Positions 54,314-64,000 of a stretch of 64,000 bases of DNA are shown here, piece after piece. The translations under genes and the position numbers were made by a program. The DNA is taken from contig NC_091976.1 in assembly GCF_036711975.1 (NCBI RefSeq), forward strand, positions 11,098,001 to 11,162,000, in the 5' to 3' direction. Under the pieces are notes generated by a model, which was not told the origin of the DNA, made no database searches, and worked only from the letters and a program-made list of their open reading frames with translations. This DNA is from Onthophagus taurus. Lineage: Eukaryota > Arthropoda > Insecta > Coleoptera > Scarabaeidae. Numbering within the stretch: the stretch's first letter is position 1; each line of letters begins with the position of its first letter.

Positions 54314-55090
54314 ATGTCGCAGACGTTCACACTGGTTGGTACGAAGAGCGAAATTTCTGAGGAATACTTTCCACCTATACAATTGGATCCCAACTTTAAC
54401 TATTCATTGGGACTGATTGGTCTGTACACATATAACAGCATACCCAACATTGAAGAGAGAGTAAACGATAAATTCCACTTTACAATAGTAAATCCGATCA
54501 ATAAACAGCAGCAGCAGCAGGGGCCTAAGAATACTTCAAAAGAGGTAATCGGAATTCCTACGGGCGTATACGAAATTTCAGATATTGAAAAATATTTGCA
54601 AAAGGAGGTTCTACGGTTGGTCGGATTGGATAAGATAGATAGACCTGAGACCCTATTGTCCCTCAAGGCTAATAACAATACGTTACAGTGCGAGATTAGC
54701 AGCGACTACTTGGAGATTGATTTCACAGAATCCGATTCGATTGCTTCGATTTTAGGATTCTCCCAACGTACACTGAAACCCGAACAATTACACAGATCCG
54801 ATCTCCCTGTAAATATAATACGCGTGACGTCCGTTCGCGTGGAATGTAATATAATTTCTGGATCATATTACAACAATAAACAGTCACATACGCTATTTGA
54901 ATTTGCACCGGCGGTAGATCCTGGCTTCAGTATAAATATAGAGCCTAGGAACCCAATATATTTTGCAGTCGACACCGATCGACCGATAACGAACATTACC
55001 CTTAGACTCCTGGATCAGCACGGTAGATTGGTAAACTTTCGAGGAGTAGAAATCGTAATTAGGTTAGAGCTGAAACGTGTTGCATTATAA
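54314..55090 (+). CDS. Penton-like minor capsid protein, ~258 aa
   Basis: Start chosen at ATG 54314 (MSQTFTLVG), two bases after the protease stop; upstream in-frame codons overlap the protease. It contains EEYFPPIQLD, GIPTGVYEISDIEKYL and SIASILGFSQR, then C-terminal strands (YFAVDTDRPITNITLRLLD). The predominantly beta pattern and position fit the Polinton single-jelly-roll penton. A QQQQQ run lies at about residue 70. Its TAA overlaps the next ATG (TAATG). Confidence 0.8.
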   Translation: MSQTFTLVGTKSEISEEYFPPIQLDPNFNYSLGLIGLYTYNSIPNIEERVNDKFHFTIVNPINKQQQQQGPKNTSKEVIGIPTGVYEISDIEKYLQKEVLRLVGLDKIDRPETLLSLKANNNTLQCEISSDYLEIDFTESDSIASILGFSQRTLKPEQLHRSDLPVNIIRVTSVRVECNIISGSYYNNKQSHTLFEFAPAVDPGFSINIEPRNPIYFAVDTDRPITNITLRLLDQHGRLVNFRGVEIVIRLELKRVAL

Positions 55091-55296
55091 TGGGATTTAT
55101 GTTTGAAACGCCTGGTGGCGGTGGTGGTGGTGGAACCTATCGCGCACCACTATCGCAGCCTACCTTGAAAAAGGGTAAAGGGTATAAATGTAAACGTAAG
55201 AGAACGTCTAGATCAGTCTGCAGAAAGACTTCGTTGCGACCTGACAACGTTCGTTTCCTTCAAGATTTGGGGTACCATGTCAACAAAAAAAATTAA
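55090..55296 (+). CDS. Small basic protein, 68 aa
   Basis: MGFMFETPGGGGGGGTY, then a Lys/Arg-rich centre (GYKCKRKRTSRSVCRK) and LRPDNVRFLQDLGYHV. Translationally coupled-looking overlap with the penton gene. Its size, charge and place between penton and major capsid suggest a DNA-binding or minor virion protein, but I recognise no family. Confidence 0.6.
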   Translation: MGFMFETPGGGGGGGTYRAPLSQPTLKKGKGYKCKRKRTSRSVCRKTSLRPDNVRFLQDLGYHVNKKN

Positions 55297-55316
55297 ACAT
55301 TTATAGAGATCCTATC

Positions 55317-56477
55317 GTGGATAATTCCATCGCTAGGGAAGAGGTGCACAGTTACCATCCTTCAACAAATTCGTTTCAAAACAACGATGTGTTCACCATT
55401 GAACTGAACCAAGAAGATGTTTTATTTTCCTTTTTCGAGAGTTATATACGAATTGAGGGTAACTATGTTAAAAAATTGACGGATTCTGCAGATAGCGTAA
55501 GTTTAACGCACAATTTGCCGGCATTTCTATTTGAGTACATCGCATTCGAACATAATGGCGTTGAAATAGAACGGGTTCGTGAACCAGGGCTCACATCGCT
55601 AATTAGAACCCTTCTACACCATAACGATGTGGAATGTAAATCATTGGACATTGCCGGGTTAAAATGGCCTCCTGAAGGAGCCTTACCCACGGTGGACAGC
55701 GCAAACGATAACTTTGTATTTCAAATCCCACTTGTGCACATTTTTGGATTATTTAGAGACTACAATCAGGTTATGAGAGGTCGTTTCAAGTTTAGGTTTG
55801 TCAGAAGCCGCACAGATTCAAACTGTTTTAAATCTATATCGACTAAAGCCGACCCCAGCACTGCAGAGTTTACCCTAAAGACAGTGTCATTACAGGCGAA
55901 GCATGTTTATCCCAGTCCATCGATAAAGATTAAACTTTTGGATGGACTAAATAAAAATTCGAATATAGCTGTACCTTTTCGTAAATGGACGTTTTAGGAA
56001 TTGCCATCTATGAGACGGGGGAATAAAGAGATTTGGCCTGTTACATCAACTACTAACAGGGGTAGACCGCAATATGTCATAGTGGCATTCCAAACCAATC
56101 GAAAGGATCAGCCGAAATCTGATTGTACGCTGTTTGACCACTTGAACATTATAGATCTTAAAGTCTATTTAAATTCATATTCCTACCCATTCGAGTCTAT
56201 GAATTTGGATTTTACGAAGGAAAACTACGTTGAACTATATAAAATGTATACGGAATTTCAATCATACATTTGGGAATCTAACCGAAAACAACCGATAATG
56301 GATTTCAACAGTTTCAAGAAAAGACCTCTATTCGTAATTGATACCACAAAGAATAATGATGAGGAGGCAGTGCCATCTGCATCATGTGAAGTACGGCTTG
56401 AAATTCAGAGTGATAAAGATTTTCCCGCCAACACGAAGGCATACTGTATCCTAATAGGAATCTATGTATACCTATAA
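55317..56477 (+). pseudogene. Major capsid protein (double-jelly-roll), one amber codon, GTG at expected start
   Basis: One frame of 387 codons with TAG at 55995-55997 (after FRKWTF). N-terminal jelly-roll motifs: FTIELNQEDVLFSFFESYI and HNGVEIERVREPG; C-terminal part: RPQYVIVAFQT, MNLDFTKENYVELYKMY and a final CILIGIYVYL. The hexon-like fold of Polinton capsids fits. The frame begins with GTG GAT AAT where an ATG is expected, so the start codon may be mutated. It builds the icosahedral shell. Confidence 0.8.
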
Positions 56478-56546
56478 GCCGCTGAGTGGGGAGGTCTCAA
56501 TCGTTATTAATTGAATCAATTTCGATTGCGCATTATAGTCTGAGTT

Positions 56547-57071
56547 ATGGAGTTGCGTAGAGCGGTAGTTGATATTCAGGGGTTCTATATAGACTCTGAA
56601 TTCATAGTTAAAGAATTCACACTTCTGGACCTTATCACCGACTATGCCGTACATCTCCACTTCAAGGCTGACAGACCCTTTCGATGCTTATCGGTTCAAG
56701 ATCAACGATCCGCCAAGTATTTAGAGCGAAATCACCATAAACTATCGTATATTGGAGGATGGATGGACCTGTCGATGGGGTTAAATTTACTGGATGATAT
56801 ACTGTCGTTCTATGATGAGGTGTATGTGAAGGGTAGCCAGAAGAGGGAGTTTTTGGAAAGCAAACCCTATTATCGGTTCCGATGTCATCGGAATTTGACG
56901 GTCAGGGATATTGCCTCGGAGTTTTCCGAGAAGGCGGTTGAAGAAGATACTAAATTGACGGCAACTTCCAATCCATGCTGGTTCCACAACGATGCTCCCG
57001 CAGTTTGCTCGCAAAATAACGCCATAATTTTAAAGATTTTTTTATGTAATTTGCATAGACGTGTTATATAA
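56547..57071 (+). CDS. Conserved DIQGF-type protein, 174 aa
   Basis: Starts MELRRAVVDIQGFYIDSEFI with KEFTLLD, a start pattern I have met in proteins of arthropod mobile elements, resembling RNase-H-fold exonucleases (D-x-x/E first motif). It ends with HNDAPAVCSQNNA. The catalytic residues of such a fold cannot be confirmed. It lies between capsid and MMP genes. Function unknown. Confidence 0.45.
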   Translation: MELRRAVVDIQGFYIDSEFIVKEFTLLDLITDYAVHLHFKADRPFRCLSVQDQRSAKYLERNHHKLSYIGGWMDLSMGLNLLDDILSFYDEVYVKGSQKREFLESKPYYRFRCHRNLTVRDIASEFSEKAVEEDTKLTATSNPCWFHNDAPAVCSQNNAIILKIFLCNLHRRVI

Positions 57072-57138
57072 GAAGTTGTTAAATTTTTTTTAATACATAT
57101 ATTAACTTTTATTTATTGTATTTATTTTTGAATCCTTC

Positions 57139-58692
57139 ATGCATTCTGTGTCTGACCTCCATCACGCAAACATGTACATTGCGAGAGTTATTTTAGTATA
57201 TACGCTCTGGGCGCTTCCAATACGAATTTTAATGGAAGATTTGATGTACGATAGGGATATGGAAATCTATAAATATCTCAAAGCATTTGGATATTTAAAT
57301 GGGAATGTGAGCGGTTTACATCATCATCATCAAATGGGATATACAACAACAATGACGGAAGGGTTACGTAAATTGCAGGGATATTTTCACCTGCCAGTAT
57401 CGGGTGAAGTTGATTTTAAAACTTTGGATTTGATTGGTAAACCAAGATGTGGGAATAAAGACTTGGAAGACATTTCAGTAGACGCTAAACGTACGATACA
57501 TCGAAAGTGGGGGATCCCAATAGTTAAATGGGCCATCTATAATAAATATCCAGATGGCTTTCCCAATATCGTTGAAAGGGCATTTGCGGTTTTGGCTAAG
57601 CATATAGATACATTCAAAAATGGAATTTTAGCTCACGCATACTATCCTTATATTAATGGACGTAATGTTGAAATCCACATAAATTCAGATTTAGAGTTTG
57701 ATTTATCCAACTCTACAGTAGATAGGAAATATAACCTATTTTTGGTAATGGTGCATGAAATTGGACATTCCTTAGGTTTAATGCATCGAGTTGAACTCGA
57801 TTCCATCATGCATCCCAACTATGGTAACACGAGAATTGAGGATTTCAAGTTGAATAGCAGAGATATTGTGGCAATTCAAGCTATATATGGTAGACCCAAA
57901 CTGTATATATCATCGACTGTTTCAAGTTACGTTACGTCATCATATAGGACCACGACGAGTCGGTCTACGACAAAGCCTGCCGTTCAACCCTCACCCTTTA
58001 GAGACGTTTGTGATGTGGATTCAAAGTTTTCCGGTTTTTTGATTCACTATCAAACCATGTACGTGTTTTACAAACAATGGGTTTGGTTAATAGATTTAAA
58101 GTCTAAACGACCTAAACAACCCAATCCTATAGACATAAATGATTGGCTGCCGACTTTGAGGAATGTTTTTCGTACTGTAGACTATAGTTATAAAGTGTCT
58201 ATCTCGCCTATAGGTGACCTTATACTTATAATGGAAAATTCAATATACAGAATTGATTTTAAGAGTATGAATGTGCGGTCTGTGTGGCCGTTCACTTCGA
58301 CCGAGTTAGGGTTTAATAATTTTACTCGAGTTAACGGGATAGTTACAAGCAATTACGGTTTACCTTACATATTTTTCGATGATATGTACGCAATTCAAGT
58401 GGATTTTAATTACTTTAGAAAGGAGAGAGTTATAGTTTCGATTGGTGAACTTTTTCCATTAATCCCAACTTCTTTCAATGGGATTTACAAAGGTTCCGAC
58501 CGCATATTTAATTTCTTTGTTGGCGATCGAATCCTCCAATACGATGAATATTTAAAGGAGGTTGTAGGCACCTCTGACAAGAGTCTATCGATATTAGGCA
58601 TAACTTGCCCCTATATATCAATTTTAGATCAATTGAAATCTCTCCTCTCAACAATCATTTCAACCAATCTCTCAATTCCCATAAATTATTGA
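57139..58692 (+). CDS. Matrix metalloproteinase with hemopexin-like domain
   Basis: A single-exon frame of 517 codons; ATG at 57172 gives a signal peptide (MYIARVILVYTLWALPIRI). Propeptide with the cysteine switch PRCGNKD (about 102-108). Zinc site HEIGHSLGLMH (206-216) and Met-turn SIMHPNY. The catalytic domain is short: the usual stretch before LAHAYYP that carries the structural-zinc HGD motif is missing. A Ser/Thr linker (about 265-285) leads to a diverged four-blade hemopexin-like domain beginning at CDVDSKF. It is a secreted protease that cleaves extracellular matrix. It is flanked on both sides by Maverick genes and is probably captured from a host. Large DNA viruses of insects carry MMPs; I know none in Polintons. 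Confidence 0.9.
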   Translation: MHSVSDLHHANMYIARVILVYTLWALPIRILMEDLMYDRDMEIYKYLKAFGYLNGNVSGLHHHHQMGYTTTMTEGLRKLQGYFHLPVSGEVDFKTLDLIGKPRCGNKDLEDISVDAKRTIHRKWGIPIVKWAIYNKYPDGFPNIVERAFAVLAKHIDTFKNGILAHAYYPYINGRNVEIHINSDLEFDLSNSTVDRKYNLFLVMVHEIGHSLGLMHRVELDSIMHPNYGNTRIEDFKLNSRDIVAIQAIYGRPKLYISSTVSSYVTSSYRTTTSRSTTKPAVQPSPFRDVCDVDSKFSGFLIHYQTMYVFYKQWVWLIDLKSKRPKQPNPIDINDWLPTLRNVFRTVDYSYKVSISPIGDLILIMENSIYRIDFKSMNVRSVWPFTSTELGFNNFTRVNGIVTSNYGLPYIFFDDMYAIQVDFNYFRKERVIVSIGELFPLIPTSFNGIYKGSDRIFNFFVGDRILQYDEYLKEVVGTSDKSLSILGITCPYISILDQLKSLLSTIISTNLSIPINY

Positions 58693-58763
58693 GATGGTGG
58701 GGGGAGGGGGTAATTAATTATATTCACCCGTCGCGTGCATTTAAATTCAGTTCTCCATTGGAA

Positions 58764-59447
58764 ATGGATATCGAGGGAGGAGTGAGCGACGTCTGTGAAG
58801 AGATGGGCTTGGATTATTGGAATTCAATCGGCGCGCAGTGGAAACGGTATCGTGAATTGATAAAAAAGGAGACTAAATTTATCGGGGAAACGCAATTTTC
58901 AACCGAATCTTTCAGCATTAAAGTTGGAATTAGCGTCGCTAGAGGGGGTACAACCTGTGTAAAGTTCGTAGTTAGAACATCCAAAGGTTTGGAATCCCAG
59001 TCGCATCAAATTACGTTTTTACGTCAAGATTGGGAGCACCTAATATCTACCCTTAAACTGATACGTTTCAATGTAGACGTTTCTTCGCAGACGCTACCAT
59101 TAGCCGAAGGTAACCTAAAGGTCGAATTTGACGATGATGATGATTACCTTTATCTAACGTATGTGATTGAGGATTCTGAAAGTGGTGTATTCATACCGAT
59201 TTTACTTCATTCAACGGATATCGATAAGATTTTCGCAATGGAGAAGCTAATTACCTATAAAATGAACCTTTTGGATAGCTTAAATTTTATGGAATACATT
59301 AAATCTCTACAGCTTGTTGACGACGATGATGATATGTATAACACGACGTCCATTGAAGAATTCTGTTTACATAATTTATCGGAAATTAATTTTTATGTGA
59401 TGGAATTCTTGGAAATAATAAACTCCACTACAACAGTTTCTATTTGA
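58764..59447 (+). CDS. PC4-like putative ssDNA-binding protein, 227 aa
   Basis: Start at ATG 58764 (MDIEGGVSDVC), since the open frame upstream overlaps the MMP end. Residues ~45-95 (SFSIKVGISVARGG ... VKFVVRTSKGL ... ITFLRQDWEHLISTLKLI) follow the PC4/p15 pattern of strands closed by a Trp helix. The C-terminal half has acidic DDDDD runs. A role in replication or late transcription beside PolB is plausible. The fold call is tentative. Confidence 0.45.
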   Translation: MDIEGGVSDVCEEMGLDYWNSIGAQWKRYRELIKKETKFIGETQFSTESFSIKVGISVARGGTTCVKFVVRTSKGLESQSHQITFLRQDWEHLISTLKLIRFNVDVSSQTLPLAEGNLKVEFDDDDDYLYLTYVIEDSESGVFIPILLHSTDIDKIFAMEKLITYKMNLLDSLNFMEYIKSLQLVDDDDDMYNTTSIEEFCLHNLSEINFYVMEFLEIINSTTTVSI

Positions 59448-59530
59448 TCACGTGATCACCTCGTGATATTGTCGGCCGCGCCTATCGGATCACGTGATCA
59501 CCTCGTGATAGTGTCGACCGACCGCCATAA
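59446..59530. promoter_or_regulatory. Tandem palindromic E-box region upstream of PolB C
   Basis: GATCACGTGATC at 59446-59457 and 59488-59499, each followed by ACCTCGTGATA and TGTCG, as two 42-bp units. CACGTG is a bHLH-Zip (Myc/Max/Clock-type) site. A TCAGT initiator-like string lies downstream near 59558, before the ATG at 59607. Confidence 0.55.
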
Positions 59531-59606
59531 CTCTAATCACACGCCTAGCTGCTTATCAGTTCAGCGTTAGCGGCCGTCGCGTACATTTATTCAATTTCGT
59601 AATAAA

Positions 59607-62600
59607 ATGTTTCTTTGCAAAGTGTGTAACGGTGCGTTTACCTTAAAACACAATCTTACCCGGCATATACGTGTGAAACACGGTGATGTGCGGGAATCGA
59701 ACTTTAAATGCCGTATCTGCGAAAAAGGTTATACAAGATCCGACAAATTCAAACACCATCAAAGAAGCGTACATGGACTAAATGTTCCATGTTATGTTGC
59801 GCCGCCGCCGCCACCACTACCACCATCTTTACAAAGTACATCGGCCGGTCCGGTTCAACAGGCATCATTGCGTCATCCGCCCAAACAACAACCCTCCAAC
59901 CCTTCATCAAGTACGTCAGCGGAGCCTGTTCAACATGTGTCATCAACATCATCACGTCCTTCACCTAAGCAGCAGCAGCAGCGGCAACCCTCCAACTTAT
60001 GTCCAATTTGCGGTGTTGACTTTATATCTACCACTCACCTACGGACTCATCTAAGATTGGAACATGCAACCCCGGTCGAAGGTGAAGATAACGTCGATAG
60101 ATTGGAATCATGTTTTAAAGGTAGAGTTTGCACCTATAGAGTCGCAGACGTGTTGGCCGATGATGATATACCATCGTTCCTAACAAGATCAGAAGGAGCT
60201 GTTAAACGGATGATTGAGGTTAGTTTAGATCGCTGTGGTCCCTCTATAAAGGTTCAGATTGAGTTTTTTGCGGATTATGTTAAAGCCGCGTATGATGAAA
60301 ATGTGGATGAAGACGTATTAATGTCCGAGAAAAATTTTAATTGTAAATTTCAAGTTGTTTCGGTGGGTACAGATTTGCATGAAGTGTATGTTGGGATGTG
60401 TAGGGAAATTTTAGCTCAAAGCGAAGAATTTCAAGAACGCGACTCTGGGTGGGCCTTCTTCTCCGTATCTCACCTCCTGCTTAATATTAATAAATTTGAA
60501 CCTATACCCGGGTCATCGTATATACGTTTACCTCAGGTAATTGCTGAAAAACATGCGTGCGTAAATATTAAAAACTATGAGGACGATGCTTGTTTAGCGT
60601 GGTGTTTGACGGCGGCTCTTCATCCCGCAAACCTTCATCAAGATCGAACTACAAGCTACCCTCATTATAGTCAAGTACTTAATTTACAAGGGATTACATT
60701 TCCCATTACTTTAAAAGATATCATTAATGTAGAAAAATTAAATAATTTAAGTATTAATGTTTACGAATTGTTAAGTAGTAGTAGTAGTAGTGGTATATAC
60801 GCGGTGGAAGGGCCAATTTATTTTACCAAACAAAGACGCGATATTCATATAAATTTGCTTTATTTATACGAAAACGGCAAGGGGCATTTCGTTTTAATTA
60901 AAAATCTTTCAAGGCTAATATCAAACCAGTGGGTGAACCGTAACGGCTCTATACATCTTTGTGATGGATGTTTGACGCGGTTTTCATCCGCAGACAAGTT
61001 ACTCGCACATCAGACTTATGATTGTAATCATGTGATGACCGTTTTACCTACAAACGATTTAAAATCTAAACCAAACTTTTTCGGTTTAAAAACTCCGTAA
61101 AATATTTTAGAATTTAACAATTATAAATACACTCAGATGGCTCCCTTTGTCATCTACGCTGACTTTGAATCGCTTTTAAAACCGATCGATTATTGTAAAC
61201 AGAATAGCGCTAAATCTTTTACGGAAAAATTTGAGGAACATCAACCGTACAGTTTTGCTTATTACATTGTTTCCAATATTGATAGCAGTTTAAATAAATT
61301 TGAAACGTATACGGGACCGGATGCGCCTAAAATTATCTCTAAATTAATTAATGATGTCAAATTACTTTACAACAAATACTTTAACTGTAAAACCAATGAT
61401 ACCTTTAACGGCCGATGAGCAACGGCATTTCCATTCGGCCGAAAATTGTATTATTTGTCAAAATCCTTTTACTTCAAACCAGGTTAATGTTCATGATCAT
61501 TGTCATATTAGCGGCAAATACCGAGATCCCACCCATTCAAATTGTAATCTAAATTTCAAACTTCAAAATTTTGTTATTTATTTATTAATGAAATGGGTGA
61601 TGCAGACAAAGATGGACTTGATGTGTTACCTAATAATAAAGAGAGATACATTAGTTTTAGTAAAAGAGTGTTGGTTGATAAGGTAATTAGCGAAGACAAA
61701 TCTGTTGAAAATGTTTTCTTTAAATTAAGATTTGTTGATTCATTTCGGTTCATGGCATCTTCATTAGATTCTTTAGCAGGTAACCTTAATGAGTTTGATT
61801 TTATTAACGTGCGTAAATTTTACCCACACAATGATTATTTTAAATTGCTGACCAAAAAGGGAATCTTTCCGTACACCTTTATGTCATCATTTGATAGGCT
61901 TAATGCCACAACATTACCCCCTAAAGAGGCATTTTTTAATAATTTAAATTTAGAGGGAATATCTGATGAGCAATATACCCATGCCCAAACTGTTTGGAAG
62001 AAATTTAATTGTCATACTTTTAAGGATTATTCCGATTTATACTTAAAGACCGATGTTCTTCTATTAGCTGATGTATTTGAGAAATTTAGACGGGTATGTT
62101 TCAAAACGTACGGTTTAGATCCCGCACATTATTATACGGCACCGGGATTATCTTGGGATGCTATGCTAAAATTTACGAAAATTAAATTGGAATTGTTAAC
62201 GGATATAGATCAAGTTCATTTCGTTAAAAAAGGTATCCGTGGGGGTATTTCACAATGCTCCCTACGACATGCTAAAGCAAACAATAAATATATGGAAAAT
62301 TATGATGCTAATTCACCCTCAAAATTTTTAATGTATTGGGACGCTAATAATTTGTATGGGTGGGCAATCTCTCAATTTATGCCCGTTTCCGACTTTAAAT
62401 GGTTGACTGAAAACGAAATTCAAAATTTAGATTTTAATAATACAGCCGATGATTACGATTTCGGATATATTTTAGACGTGGATATTGCGTATCCCGATCA
62501 CTTGCACAACCTACATAATGATCTACCTTTCTTAGCCGAAAATTTAATCCCCCCTAACTGTAAATGTGAGAGCGATAAACGATTAATTCCAAATTTATTT

Positions 62601-63608
62601 GATAAGACAAATTATGTAATTCATTACAGAAATTTAAAAGAAGCCGTTGCACACGGATTAATGATAAGTAAAGTAAATAGAGTTTTATCGTTTAAACAAT
62701 CCCCTTGGTTAAAGTCATATATAGATAAAAATACAGAGTTACGCCAATCGGCTAAAAATGATTTTGAAAAGGATTTTTTTAAATTAATGAACAACGCAGT
62801 TTTCGGTAAAACCATGGAAAATGTTGATAAGCGAGTCGACGTCCGCTTAGTAACCAGTTGGGACGATATCAGGTCTGGCGAAACCGCAGGTCGACCTAGA
62901 CTTGGAGCTCGGAGTTTAATCGCTAAATTAAATTTTAAAAGTGTTAAAGTATTCACAGAAACGTTTTCGGCAATTCAAATGGAGCGTCTTCATATCGTTT
63001 ACGATAAACCTCTATACGTTGGTTTTACAGTTTTAGAACTCTCAAAATTATTAATGTACGATTTTTATTATGATTTTTTAAAACTTAAATACGGCGAGGA
63101 CGTTCAGTTGTGTTACATGGATACCGACAGTTTCACCGTACTAATTAAGTCTGACGATGTGTATAACGATGTTAAATTAAATTTAGATAAATTTGATACA
63201 TCTAACTACAGTCCCGATAATCGGTTTGACATCCCCTTGCAAAATAAAGCGGTTTTAGGTAAGATGAAAGATGAAAATTGCGGAAACGTAATGGTCGAAT
63301 TTATTGGCTTAAGATCGAAGGTGTACGCAAATCGGGTTGCTGATGGGCGGGTTACTAAAAAATCTAAAGGTATTAGGAAAGCTGTGGTTAAACAAAAGCT
63401 TTCATTTCAAAATTATTTCGACTGTTTACATTCAAATTCCGTATTGTGTAGAGAACAGTTATTATTTAGAAGTTTTAACCACACGGTTTTTACCGTTTTA
63501 CAAAACAAATTGGCCCTTTCCCCACATGATTCCAAGCGATGTATCGATGCCGATGGTATTCAAACATTGGCTTGGGGTCATTTTACAACAATTTCGAATA
63601 ACGTTTAA
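59607..63608 (+). pseudogene. polB: Family B DNA polymerase of Maverick C, nonsense plus frameshifts
   Basis: Frame 59607-61100 has C2H2 fingers (MFLCKVCNGAF; CRICEKGY), a low-complexity linker and a third finger (CPICGVDF), and ends at TAA after FFGLKTP. The same frame resumes with FVIYADFES (61147), shifts near 61390, carries the CIICQNPF/VHDHCHISGKYRD insert, and loses about 30 bp with another shift near 61580. Frame 61593-63608 has DANNLYGWAISQ, NAVFGKTMEN and MDTDSF and is fully open. The 3' end is about 60 bp from the right TIR. Replicative role as for the other copies, inactive here. Confidence 0.9.
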
Positions 63609-63664
63609 ATATATTCAAGTAGGTTAAGTAGAAAATAGTATCATTTTATTCGAGTATGTTTAAT

Positions 63665-64000
63665 TTAAATTTAAATTTTTAATATATGTATTAACTTTCA
63701 TTTTTTGTGATTTTCTCTTCCTCCTACCATCAATCAATCAATAATAATAAATAACCTATTTTAAGGTAAGTATTATTTCAATTAAGTCATCGCTCCGCGG
63801 GGGATTAACTTCCGCTGATAAGCATACGATCGTCGACGTCATCGTCGTCGTCGTCGTCGTCGTATTTGTCATCGCTCCGCGGGGGATTAACTTCCGCTGA
63901 TAAACGTATGAGCGCCGTCGTCATCCCTACTTGAACGTTATTTAAACAATTTTAACTGATTTCCTTCGGTAGCCTAGCGTGCAAGACGCCCGACTCTCAA
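63665..64000. repeat. Right TIR of Maverick C (partial)
   Basis: Inverted copy of 45680-46015: CCATCAATCAATCAATAATA, CATCGCTCCGCGGGGGATTA, a (GTC)n run, a second CGGGGGATTAACTTCCGCTG and the start of the tRNA-like segment (63963-64000). The tip lies outside the window. Confidence 0.9.

Larger units (their letters stand above)
45117..64000. mobile_element. Maverick/Polinton C (adintovirus-like), near-complete, right tip cut by window
   Basis: Starts AGTAGATAAATAATGAGAG. An inverted copy of the inner part of this TIR begins near 63665 and runs out of the window. It encodes integrase, fibre, p339, ATPase, PLA2 core, adenain, penton, small basic protein, major capsid, a 174-aa protein, MMP, a PC4-like protein and PolB: the full virion set of a Polinton plus extra genes. 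It is inserted in an integrase gene of Maverick D. Confidence 0.92.

Overview
The window looks like repeat-dense, AT-rich heterochromatin of an arthropod, most likely an insect. No single-copy host gene is visible. Almost everything belongs to mobile DNA: at least four Maverick/Polinton (adintovirus-like) elements, two BEL/Pao retrotransposons, a long-TIR Tc1/mariner-superfamily element, a THAP-encoding (P-like) DNA transposon, a Penelope-like fragment and a LINE ORF1 fragment. BEL/Pao, the DUF4817-type transposase, short spliceosomal introns and a TCAGT initiator-like motif fit an arthropod. I cannot name the species.

Layout. 1-455: LINE ORF1 remnant. 456-5509: Maverick A, PolB plus a right terminus. 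A is inserted into the penton gene of Maverick B (5510-12795, perhaps to about 14.1 kb), whose penton start was also hit by a mariner-like element (5603-8151, TA duplication). B carries decayed adenain, PLA2 core, packaging ATPase, fibre-like and integrase genes and one intact 359-aa gene. 12910-14120: three unrecognised minus-strand reading frames. 15010-19.5 kb: BEL/Pao-1. 19838-22324: TIR element with a four-exon THAP gene. 22.4-23.1 kb: Penelope remnants. 23.2-26151 and 41242-41567: BEL/Pao-2, split in its reverse-transcriptase catalytic motif by a 15-kb element. 26152-41235: Maverick P, an almost perfect inverted duplication (two 6.6-kb PolB arms round a 1.86-kb unique centre) with a 6-bp target duplication. 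41568-45116: Maverick D, a second inverted-duplication type element retaining integrase ends. 45117-64000 and beyond: Maverick C, inserted in D's integrase gene and nearly complete: long TIRs, integrase, fibre, ATPase, PLA2 core, adenain, penton, small basic protein, major capsid, a matrix metalloproteinase, a PC4-like protein and PolB.

How the genes work together (family knowledge plus inference): protein-primed PolB copies the linear genome, integrase inserts it with 6-bp duplications, and ATPase, adenain, penton and double-jelly-roll capsid would build a virion with a PLA2 membrane-lytic protein. Every integrase here is broken, as are most PolB copies, so none looks autonomous now. The most unusual points are two snapback Maverick genomes resembling defective viral genomes, a captured metalloproteinase, a probable -1 frameshift joining the PLA2 and protease genes, a transglutaminase-like gene in the palindrome centre, and TIRs dense in CRE/ETS/NRF1-type promoter motifs.
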